From Desulfobacterales bacterium (GTDB lineage: Bacteria > Desulfobacterota > DSM-4660 > Desulfatiglandales > Desulfatiglandaceae), in contig JAKLQB010000393.1 of NCBI GenBank assembly GCA_022013615.1, forward strand, positions 1 to 28,103: a stretch of 28,103 bases of DNA, read 5' to 3'. Positions within the stretch are counted from its first letter, which is position 1, and each line of letters starts with the position of its first letter. Shown here piece by piece: positions 7,266 through 14,125 of the stretch. A program made the position numbers and the translations under genes. The notes beneath the pieces are model-generated. The model was not told where the DNA came from, did not search any database, and saw only the letters and a program-made list of their open reading frames with translations.

Positions 7266-8774
7266 TCAAAGATCACGGAGCTTCAGTCGTTGAATCTTTC
7301 CTGATGGACCTTTTGGAAGGTCATCCATTATTTTTATCACTTTGGGGGTCTTAAATTTGCCAAGGTGTTCAAGACAGTGGTTTCGTAATTCCTCTTCCGT
7401 TGTCGTCAAATCAGGCTTCAAGACCACACAGGCCATGATCTCTTCCCCATAGTCTTTATCAGGGATACCCACTGCCGCAGCGTCTAAAATTGCTGGGTGC
7501 CTGTACAATGCTTCGTCTATTTCTTTAGGAGCTATGTTTTCTCCTCCCTTGATAATAAGTTCCTTTATCCGACCTGTCACAAAGACAAAGCCATCCTCAT
7601 CCATATACCCCAGATCGCCTGTGTGAAGCCATCCGTCAGATTCGAGGGCCTCGGCCGTCACGTCCGGCGCCTTATAATAGCCCTTCATCACGTTATCGCC
7701 TTTGATCATGATCTCTCCCTGTGTCCCCCGGGGCACCTCGTTGCCTTTTTTGTCAATGATCTTGGCTGTATTTCCTACGGCCTGCCCCGGAGATCCGTAC
7801 TTCCTTTTGGAGGGATCCATGGGATTGGAAAAAACCGGCGCAGCCGTTTCTGTTAGTCCCATTGTCTCAACAATAGACACCTTGAATTTCTCCTCAAAGG
7901 CCTTGTGGAGTGATGGGGGCAAGGCGGAGGAGGCCGAACGTCCAAAGCGGAGCTGGTCGAGGTGATAATCTTTCCCTTCCAGGCTTGTGCCGCTTGTGAG
8001 ATAAGAAATGATCGTCGGTACAACGCTGAACCATGTGCAGCCATACTCAGAGATGAGTTCCCAGAAGTTGGATGCGCTGAACTTGTGTGGCATAATTACG
8101 CTGCCCCCGCTCACTAAGGGCGTGACCGCTGTAACTACTTCACCGTTAATGTGATAGAGAGGCAGCGAACAGAGTGCCCTGTCTTCCGGGGTAAGCTCAT
8201 GAGCCAAGGCAGTGTATTCTCCCCCGGCAACCATGTTCTTGTGAGAAAGAATTACACCCTTTGGGACGCCAGTGGTGCCGGATGTATATAACAACAGGGC
8301 ATCGTCGTCCTCAATAACATCAGGAAGGTCAAAGCCCGATATATCTTCATCCACAGGGAAAATAGTTTCAGCGTCATTGTCAATCTGAATGAGCTTGATA
8401 TCCCGCTTCACATTGTTGAGTGCTGTCTCCAGCCTCTCCTTCTGGTCTTCGGTGAAAAAGACAAGTTTTGTGTCAGAATGATCCAGGACATATTCGAGCT
8501 GGGAAGGCTGGGCCAACAGATTGAGGGGTGCGATAACAAAGCCGGAGTACATGGAACCTAAAAAGATCTTATTGGTTTGATAGCCGTTGCCCATCATGAA
8601 AGAGACCTTGTCTCCTTTTTTGAGACCCATGCCCATCAAATGCTTCCCCAAAGTCACCGAATCTTCCTTAAGCTGGCCATAGGTTAGCTCAAGTTTGGGC
8701 TCAGGAGCGATCATATAAATTTTGTTCGGCTCGTTTTCGGCCCTCTCATCAATAAAGTGTCTGATGGTACGCAT
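7266..8774 (-). CDS. AMP-forming acyl-CoA ligase
   Basis: A 502-residue ANL-superfamily enzyme that activates a carboxylic acid with ATP and CoA. Core motifs are in order: YTSGTTGVPKG (163-173, ATP loop), MGLTETA (305-311), GWLHTGDLG (381-389), the hinge GRIKELIIKGGENIAPKEID (401-420), and the catalytic Lys K493 in PKGPSGKIQR. There is no membrane segment or signal, so it is cytoplasmic. It resembles medium/long-chain fatty-acid and aryl-acid ligases; the acid cannot be fixed from sequence. The ribosome-binding site is weak. It sits between the oxidoreductase genes and tctA, suggesting that it activates the acid imported by TctABC or an intermediate of its breakdown. Confidence 0.9.
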   Translation of the reverse strand: MRTIRHFIDERAENEPNKIYMIAPEPKLELTYGQLKEDSVTLGKHLMGMGLKKGDKVSFMMGNGYQTNKIFLGSMYSGFVIAPLNLLAQPSQLEYVLDHSDTKLVFFTEDQKERLETALNNVKRDIKLIQIDNDAETIFPVDEDISGFDLPDVIEDDDALLLYTSGTTGVPKGVILSHKNMVAGGEYTALAHELTPEDRALCSLPLYHINGEVVTAVTPLVSGGSVIMPHKFSASNFWELISEYGCTWFSVVPTIISYLTSGTSLEGKDYHLDQLRFGRSASSALPPSLHKAFEEKFKVSIVETMGLTETAAPVFSNPMDPSKRKYGSPGQAVGNTAKIIDKKGNEVPRGTQGEIMIKGDNVMKGYYKAPDVTAEALESDGWLHTGDLGYMDEDGFVFVTGRIKELIIKGGENIAPKEIDEALYRHPAILDAAAVGIPDKDYGEEIMACVVLKPDLTTTEEELRNHCLEHLGKFKTPKVIKIMDDLPKGPSGKIQRLKLRDL

Positions 8775-8849
8775 TGGCTTGACCCCATTTTTATCCTTTT
8801 ACGGTTTCTTTGGCCTTGTATAAGAGCCTGTCATTTTTAAACGAGATGT

Positions 8850-8912
8850 GGAGTGATGGAGTAATGGAGTACTGAGGTTTTTGGTGCTTATTTTCCATTA
8901 CTCCAATACTCC
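8850..8912. repeat. Long imperfect inverted repeat between the gamma subunit and the ligase genes
   Basis: GGAGTGATGGAGTAATGG (8850-8867) pairs with CCATTACTCCAATACTCC (8895-8912), with 2 mismatches in 18 and a 27-base loop. The arms are made of the units GGAGTAATGG and ATTACTCC. There is no T-run at either end that would make it a standard terminator. It may be a dispersed repeat or an mRNA processing element. Confidence 0.55.
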
Positions 8913-8959
8913 CTGAAAGATTGTTTCTTCTCACCAAGCACGGTTACTCTCCGGGGCGA

Positions 8960-9493
8960 TTAGCCTATATAATCATACCCAATCTGAAATGCCTCTCGGT
9001 TCCGATCATGGAACTTTGGGATGATATTTAGGATGCTTTCCAAAACCATGTCCTTTTCTAATACATCCACAGCCTTGGCAATCACTCCAAGGACCAATGT
9101 GTTGGCAAAAAGCGGGTTATCAAAATTCTTAACAGATAGCTCCTTGGCAGGAATTGCTTTATGAGCACATTTCAAATTCTCATCTATCTCTTCCACAAAC
9201 GCCGGATCATAAAATATAATGCCATCATCCGACACTGTATCTTTGAATCTTTTATAAGCAGCACCTGAAAGAGCAATAAAATAGTCCGGAGATTCGCACA
9301 TGGGGCTATCAATGACGTCTTTTGACAGAACCACCTGGCTTCTCACATATCCACCGCGCATCTCTGTCCCATGACTCTTGAGCATGGCCACACGTAGGCC
9401 CTGTTTGACACCGGTCTCCCCAATGATCTGGCCGAGCCTCACCACCCCCTGTCCTCCAAACCCGCTTGCAACAATTTCGATTCGATCTTTCAT
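8960..9493 (-). CDS. 2-oxoacid:acceptor oxidoreductase, gamma subunit
   Basis: A 177-residue protein of the pyruvate/ketoisovalerate oxidoreductase gamma family. The signature GFGGQGVVRLGQIIG (11-25) is followed by KSHGTEMRGG, both typical. The gamma subunit binds CoA-related parts of the complex and completes the catalytic unit with the alpha and beta subunits. The start overlaps the stop of the beta gene by four bases (ATGA), so the two are translationally coupled. Its C-terminus ends at a run of repeats before the ligase gene. No ferredoxin-like delta subunit gene is adjacent. Confidence 0.92.
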   Translation of the reverse strand: MKDRIEIVASGFGGQGVVRLGQIIGETGVKQGLRVAMLKSHGTEMRGGYVRSQVVLSKDVIDSPMCESPDYFIALSGAAYKRFKDTVSDDGIIFYDPAFVEEIDENLKCAHKAIPAKELSVKNFDNPLFANTLVLGVIAKAVDVLEKDMVLESILNIIPKFHDRNREAFQIGYDYIG

Positions 9494-10338
9494 AGCGTTC
9501 CTGTCCTCCTGATTTTCTCGATGGTCTCATGCACAAATTCATGGAATTCAGGCCTTGAATTACTGGCATCGTGCCAGATGCCACAGGCCCAGAAGGTGTT
9601 TTCCTTTTCCTTTCCAAGAGGCGCAGCATGCTCTTTAATCCACCTGTAAATATTGACCTGATTTCTCGAACCAAGCTCCCTCGAGGCAAAGTTGGTCGGG
9701 CAGGGATACGGCATGTGGACAAGAGAAAAACCCTTGTTGAGAATCGCCTTCTTCACCGTTTCAACGGCCCAGGCCCCATCCATTGACACATGGCGGGCAA
9801 GAAATGTGGCACCGGCCCCTTTGAGGATTTTCAGAACATCCATGCCCTCGCTCATCAGGTTGTGCTCGAACATGCCATAAGGGCTGCTGTCCGTATGACT
9901 CCCCTGGGGGGTCGTCCAGCCATACTGTCCTCCGGTGGATTGATAACCGAGATTATCGTTGACAATAACTGTCATGGCTGCATTGGATCGCGCCGCATGG
10001 ATGAGGTGCAACAGACCGATGCCAAAGGCATCCCCATCGCCAACAGTCAGGATAATTTTTTTCTCCGGCGGCAGCGCTATGCGCAGCCCTCTTGCAATGG
10101 CGTATGCCCTGCCGTGGGTGCCTGCAAACCCATCGCCCTTCCACGTTGCAAATGTCTGGCGGCCAGCGCATCCTATGGATGTCCCCCATACGATATCGGC
10201 GACTTCAAGGCCCAGCTCCTTGATGGCCTGCACCACGATTTTGTGGTTCATCCCCAGTCCGCAGCCGGAACATGCCGTACTGGGAATTTTCCTTGAGCGC
10301 AAGTACTTAGATGTGATTTCGGTCGATCTGTATTCCAT
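9490..10338 (-). CDS. 2-oxoacid:acceptor oxidoreductase, beta (TPP-binding) subunit
   Basis: A 282-residue thiamine-diphosphate subunit. The TPP/Mg motif GDGDAFGIG begins at 100 and continues to NDNLGYQSTGGQ (127-138). Cysteines C23 and C26 in CSGCG, C57 in IGCAGR and C213 in YPCP fit the four ligands of the proximal [4Fe-4S] cluster in this family. The enzyme decarboxylates a 2-oxoacid to an acyl-CoA and passes electrons through FeS. The gene begins immediately after the alpha stop codon (TAAATG) and overlaps the gamma gene. The substrate could be a branched, aromatic or dicarboxylic 2-oxoacid. Confidence 0.93.
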   Translation of the reverse strand: MEYRSTEITSKYLRSRKIPSTACSGCGLGMNHKIVVQAIKELGLEVADIVWGTSIGCAGRQTFATWKGDGFAGTHGRAYAIARGLRIALPPEKKIILTVGDGDAFGIGLLHLIHAARSNAAMTVIVNDNLGYQSTGGQYGWTTPQGSHTDSSPYGMFEHNLMSEGMDVLKILKGAGATFLARHVSMDGAWAVETVKKAILNKGFSLVHMPYPCPTNFASRELGSRNQVNIYRWIKEHAAPLGKEKENTFWACGIWHDASNSRPEFHEFVHETIEKIRRTGTL

Positions 10339-11514
10339 TTACCATGCCTCCAATATCCAACCCTTGCGTTGAAGGGGTTCATTTTTCAGGAGTTTTTCAA
10401 AGGTTTCGATCAAATCCGGGGTTGTGGGGAGATCTCCACAGGTGCCCAAAAAATGGACTTCGGAATCCTTTGGAGCCGCACGCTGGACTTCGCGGACAAG
10501 CTCTCCGTCCCAGTTAAGCTCCACTGTCAGGTACTTTGTCTTCCTGGTGAAGTGCTCATCCGGGAAGGGCCATATATTGATCAAACGAAGAGCGCCCACC
10601 TTTAGCCCTTGTTGCCGCGCCTTGATAACTGCTGTGTTCACCACACGAGATGGGCTCCCGTAGGACACCACCACCAGATCAGGATCGTCATCCATGAATT
10701 TATTTTCGTAATGCTGGTTGAAAAGGTCCCTGTGATTGCGAACCTTGTAGATCAACCGGTAGGCGTGCTTATGGTGCTCTTCAACTTCTTCAATGTCATA
10801 TCCTTCTACTGTGGGTGTCCAATCAGAGCATATGCCGCCTGTGTTATGGCCGAGAACCACGGGCGGGATATCAAGCTCATCTGTATAAGGATAGAATTCA
10901 GGTCCCTGACAGACCTTCCTGGGCCAGACACGGAAGCCCATTTCCTTCATCTCATCCTCATTTTCAGGAACGCTGATATCTTCAAATCCATCGGTAATGA
11001 GCTGGTCCGCCAGAACCAATACAGGCATCCGGAACCGCTCGGACAAATAAAAGGCCTCAACCACCATGGCCATACATTCCTGGGCTGAGTTAGGGGCCAG
11101 GCAGATGGTCTCAAAATTACCGCCCTGTGTGGGATAGCGCATCAAGTAGAATTCACCCTGTCCCGGGGCACCAGTGATACCGCTCACCGGACCCACGCGG
11201 CCTGAATTGAGAACGACCAAGGGGGTTTCGCAACCAAGGGCCCAACCCAACGGATCTGCATAGAGGATAAAGCCGGGACCTGATGTGGCTGTCATGGCCT
11301 TGTATCCGCCAAGTGAGGCACCGATGCACATATGGCATGCCGCGCATTCATCTTCGGCCTGGAGATAAACACCCCCCATTTGCGGCAACCGGACACTCAT
11401 GGCCTCGGCCAGTTCGGTTGCCGGCGTGATCGGGTACCCTGCAAAAAACCGGCATCCGGCCAGAATTGCCCGTTGTGTGATAGCAAAATTTCCTGTTTCC
11501 AAAAACCTTTTCAT
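10339..11514 (-). CDS. 2-oxoacid:acceptor oxidoreductase, alpha subunit
   Basis: A 391-residue alpha subunit. The pyrimidine-binding motif YPITP (27-31), the acidic patch around AEDECAA (53-59) and TATSGPGF (75-82) are present, and the C-terminal part holds the domain-II stretch VVSYGSPSRVV. Alpha and beta together form the TPP active site. AGGAGG stands upstream of the ATG with suitable spacing. Upstream lies a 74-base gap with a small tandem repeat, then the GltD-like gene. The set alpha-beta-gamma plus a flavoprotein is reminiscent of phenylglyoxylate:acceptor oxidoreductase (Pad) of aromatic-degrading bacteria, which also has an NAD-linked flavoprotein subunit; this is only a comparison. 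Confidence 0.92.
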   Translation of the reverse strand: MKRFLETGNFAITQRAILAGCRFFAGYPITPATELAEAMSVRLPQMGGVYLQAEDECAACHMCIGASLGGYKAMTATSGPGFILYADPLGWALGCETPLVVLNSGRVGPVSGITGAPGQGEFYLMRYPTQGGNFETICLAPNSAQECMAMVVEAFYLSERFRMPVLVLADQLITDGFEDISVPENEDEMKEMGFRVWPRKVCQGPEFYPYTDELDIPPVVLGHNTGGICSDWTPTVEGYDIEEVEEHHKHAYRLIYKVRNHRDLFNQHYENKFMDDDPDLVVVSYGSPSRVVNTAVIKARQQGLKVGALRLINIWPFPDEHFTRKTKYLTVELNWDGELVREVQRAAPKDSEVHFLGTCGDLPTTPDLIETFEKLLKNEPLQRKGWILEAW

Positions 11515-11537
11515 TTACAATCCCTCCTAAAAAATTA

Positions 11538-11562
11538 GACAGGATAACAGGATTAACATGAT
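11538..11562. repeat. Short tandem repeat ahead of the alpha-subunit gene
   Basis: GACAGGAT, AACAGGAT and TAACATGAT follow each other (11538-11562) as three degenerate 8-9-base units. On the minus strand this reads as ATCCTGT repeats in the leader, just upstream of the AGGAGG. Confidence 0.45.
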
Positions 11563-11588
11563 AGCTTTTTCATCCCGTTGATCTTCTA

Positions 11589-13238
11589 TTATGCAGTTAG
11601 TTCGACCACATCAATGGCAAAATCGGGGCAGGCAAAATAGCACTTAAAGCAACCAACGCACCAGTCTGAGGTCTTGACCTCTTCGGGTCTATAGCCCTTG
11701 GTATTGAAAAAATCAGCATAACCAAAGGTGCCCACACCGCAGACTTCTTCACAATAGCCACATTCTTTACAATACTCAGTATTGAGAATGACCTCGAATT
11801 TCCTGGCATCGCAACTCAAGCAGCGACTCGATTCATCCGCAATCTGCTTGTCGGTTAACGCTAATTCAACCTGATCAAACCCTGAAGTCCTTTCCCATGG
11901 CTTCAAAAGTCCCAAATCGTTGCGGGGCTTCACTTCCACAACAAATTCCGATAAAAGCACTTCCTCCTCGGGTGTGGCCAACACTTCATCTATGCTGCCA
12001 TCACCACCCAGATACTTATCAATGGCAGTGGCTGCTTTTCGACCGTGGGCTATGGCACCGATTATTGAATCAGAGCCGCTTACTACATCTCCACCAGCAA
12101 AGACACCCTTCTCGCCTGTGGCAAGGCCTGTTTCCTCAACCTCAATCCGGCCGCCGCTTGTATTAATATTCTTCTCCTGCTTCATAAAGCCGAGATCCGC
12201 GGCCTGACCAACAGCCAAAATGATGTGATTAGCCGAAACCTTATTGGTAATTTCTTCGTCATAGGTGGGGTTGAAGTTACCCGCATTGTCAAATACAGAT
12301 GCGCACTTAATCAGACCGAGTCCTGTAACCGCTTTCTCACCCAGAATCTTCTTAGGCCCCCAGGCGTTGTTTATAATAACACCTTCCTCCTCTGCCCGTG
12401 CAATCTCCCACTCATGGGCGGGCATTTCTTCTCTTTTCTCCAGGCAAAAAAGCTGTACATTTGCAGCTCCCATCCTCTTGGCCGTAAGAGCTACATCAAT
12501 GGCCACATTGCCGCCGCCAATCACGATCACATCTCCGCTAAAATCAAATGTTTTACCAAGACCAACGTCTCGCAAAAAATCCCAGCCCCACAGGACGCCC
12601 TTCTTTTCAGAACCATCCAGAGAGATCCTGGTGCTCCCGTTGGCACCACTTGCAATAAAAATCGCATTAAAATCCTTCTTGAGCTGGTCCATGGTGATAT
12701 CTTTTCCAATGGTGGTATTTCCCTTATAAGTCACACCCCACTCCAGGATATCGTCGATGTCCTTATCAAGCCTCTCTTCAGGCAATCTATAGTTGGGGAT
12801 ACCATATCGCATCATGCCGCCCGGTTTTGGAAAGGCATCAAAAACAGCTACTTCATGCCCTTTGCTTGCAAGATAGTAGGCAGCCGTGAGCCCTGCAGGA
12901 CCGGCCCCCACAACAGCCGCCTTCTTACCGGTCTTATCAGCAGGCTTCTTCCTTTCCTTCCATGCATCGCCGCCCTTGTCCATAGCAGCTCGCTTAATGG
13001 CCCGAATAGCAATGGGTTCTCCAAACTGCTTGTAAGCGCACACCTCTTCGCAAGGCGCAAAACAGGCGTCTGCACATACCGTGGGAAGAGGCAGCTTTTC
13101 ACGCAAAACAGATACGGCCTCGTCAAATTCCCCATCTTTTACAGCACGGATATACCTGGGCACGTCCACTCCGGCCGGACAGGCTTCCGTGCACCGGGGT
13201 ATAACCAAATCTTCTATAGTAACGCGTCTTTCAAACAT
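11589..13238 (-). CDS. GltD-like FAD/NAD(P) oxidoreductase with two C-terminal [4Fe-4S] motifs
   Basis: A 549-residue flavoprotein related to the small subunit of glutamate synthase. The N-terminal FeS domain has C16, C20, C55, C59, C63 and C67. An FAD-binding GAGPAGL (111-117) and an NAD(P)-binding GGGNVAID (241-248) follow. The C-terminus adds two ferredoxin-type sites: C490/C493/C496/C500 and C527/C530/C533/C537, the latter ending in CP. It would move electrons between FeS clusters and NAD(P)H. It lies directly upstream of the oxidoreductase subunits, which lack a ferredoxin (delta) gene, so its tail may take that role and link the enzyme to NAD(P). It starts 30 bases after the regulator gene. 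Confidence 0.9.
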   Translation of the reverse strand: MFERRVTIEDLVIPRCTEACPAGVDVPRYIRAVKDGEFDEAVSVLREKLPLPTVCADACFAPCEEVCAYKQFGEPIAIRAIKRAAMDKGGDAWKERKKPADKTGKKAAVVGAGPAGLTAAYYLASKGHEVAVFDAFPKPGGMMRYGIPNYRLPEERLDKDIDDILEWGVTYKGNTTIGKDITMDQLKKDFNAIFIASGANGSTRISLDGSEKKGVLWGWDFLRDVGLGKTFDFSGDVIVIGGGNVAIDVALTAKRMGAANVQLFCLEKREEMPAHEWEIARAEEEGVIINNAWGPKKILGEKAVTGLGLIKCASVFDNAGNFNPTYDEEITNKVSANHIILAVGQAADLGFMKQEKNINTSGGRIEVEETGLATGEKGVFAGGDVVSGSDSIIGAIAHGRKAATAIDKYLGGDGSIDEVLATPEEEVLLSEFVVEVKPRNDLGLLKPWERTSGFDQVELALTDKQIADESSRCLSCDARKFEVILNTEYCKECGYCEEVCGVGTFGYADFFNTKGYRPEEVKTSDWCVGCFKCYFACPDFAIDVVELTA

Positions 13239-13268
13239 AGATTTTTGCCTCCAATACCTTTTGAGATG

Positions 13269-13946
13269 TTACGGAAAACTAACCTTCTCTTCGATATACT
13301 GCGCCAGGCCCTCAATGTGGAACCGCATCCTTTTCTCAGCTAAATCCTGGTCGCGTTTCTCAAGGGCCTCAATAATCGCCAGATGTTCTTTTTGCATTTT
13401 TGTAAATCGGTCTTCAAATACAATGGTCCTGAACCGAATCCAGCGGATATGGTCAAATAGGTTGCCAGCCAGCTCAATCAGTTTCCCACATTGACTGGTT
13501 CTAAGGACGAGTTCGTGAAATACGATATTAGCGTCAGAGTATTTTATAAACTGGCCTCCCGAACTCGATTCACAAAAAGGCGAAAAGAGCTCTTTCATCT
13601 TCTGAATTTCTTCATCCGTTACATGTTTTGTCGCCAGTCGCGCGGCCATTCCTTCTAAGGCGGCTCTGACCAGGAGTATCTCTATGATTTCTTTTTTAGT
13701 CTTTTTAACTACATAGATGCCTTTCCGAGGTAAGACCTTAAGGAAACCTTCTATTACCAGCCGGTTGATAGCTTCTCGCAGCGGGGTTCGGCTTATCCCA
13801 AGGCTCTCAGAAAGTCCCCTCTCATCGATATGGTCCTCATCTTTCATCTGAGTCATATCTATTTTCAATATGCTTTCTTTAATTGCCTCATAGGCCCTTT
13901 CACTTAGGCTCGATGGGGCTCTTATTTTCTCAACATTCAGTACCAT
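13269..13946 (-). CDS. GntR-family transcriptional regulator with FCD ligand domain
   Basis: About 225 residues. The winged helix-turn-helix spans roughly 11-79, with DERGLSESLGISRTPLREAI as the recognition region, and an FCD effector domain follows. Its putative metal site is complete: D138, H144, H188 and H210. The start at 13946 is preferred because AAGGA lies 10 bases upstream and the product then matches normal family length; a longer frame to 14069 would read through its own operator and promoter. FCD regulators usually respond to a carboxylate or its CoA ester and repress catabolic operons. Here it is first in the gene row and 30 bases from the next gene, so it likely regulates this operon and itself. 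Confidence 0.92.
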   Translation of the reverse strand: MVLNVEKIRAPSSLSERAYEAIKESILKIDMTQMKDEDHIDERGLSESLGISRTPLREAINRLVIEGFLKVLPRKGIYVVKKTKKEIIEILLVRAALEGMAARLATKHVTDEEIQKMKELFSPFCESSSGGQFIKYSDANIVFHELVLRTSQCGKLIELAGNLFDHIRWIRFRTIVFEDRFTKMQKEHLAIIEALEKRDQDLAEKRMRFHIEGLAQYIEEKVSFP

Positions 13947-13969
13947 TTTGAAAAATTCCTTGGTATTAC

Positions 13970-13989
13970 GTATCTGGTATACCAAATAC
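13970..13989. promoter_or_regulatory. Probable GntR/FCD operator
   Basis: A 20-base palindrome with one mismatched pair, centred on TGGTATACCA (13975-13984). It fits the t-GTa-tAC-a pattern of FadR-subfamily sites and overlaps the -10 box, as expected for repression. It lies 23 bases from the regulator ATG. Confidence 0.75.
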
Positions 13990-14011
13990 AAAACATTTTT
14001 TTGATTGTCAA
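13983..14011 (-). promoter_or_regulatory. Promoter of the regulator and catabolic operon
   Basis: On the minus strand TTGACA (14011-14006) is a perfect -35, followed after 17 bases by TATTTG (13988-13983) as -10. The -10 lies within the GntR-type palindrome. Confidence 0.65.
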
Positions 14012-14125
14012 GAAAAAAGATGGTCATGTAAAAATTCTTTTTTACATAAATATGGATACATCCTTGCAACCTTGAAGATCAACATAGGAGTTAGCTCTGG
14101 TCAGGCTGTTGTGGGAGAGAGTAAA

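Noticed and set aside
12225..13343. A 372-codon plus-strand frame opposite the GltD-like gene
   Set aside because: It is antisense to a gene with clear FeS, FAD and NAD motifs, and its product is a cysteine/leucine-rich string without domains.
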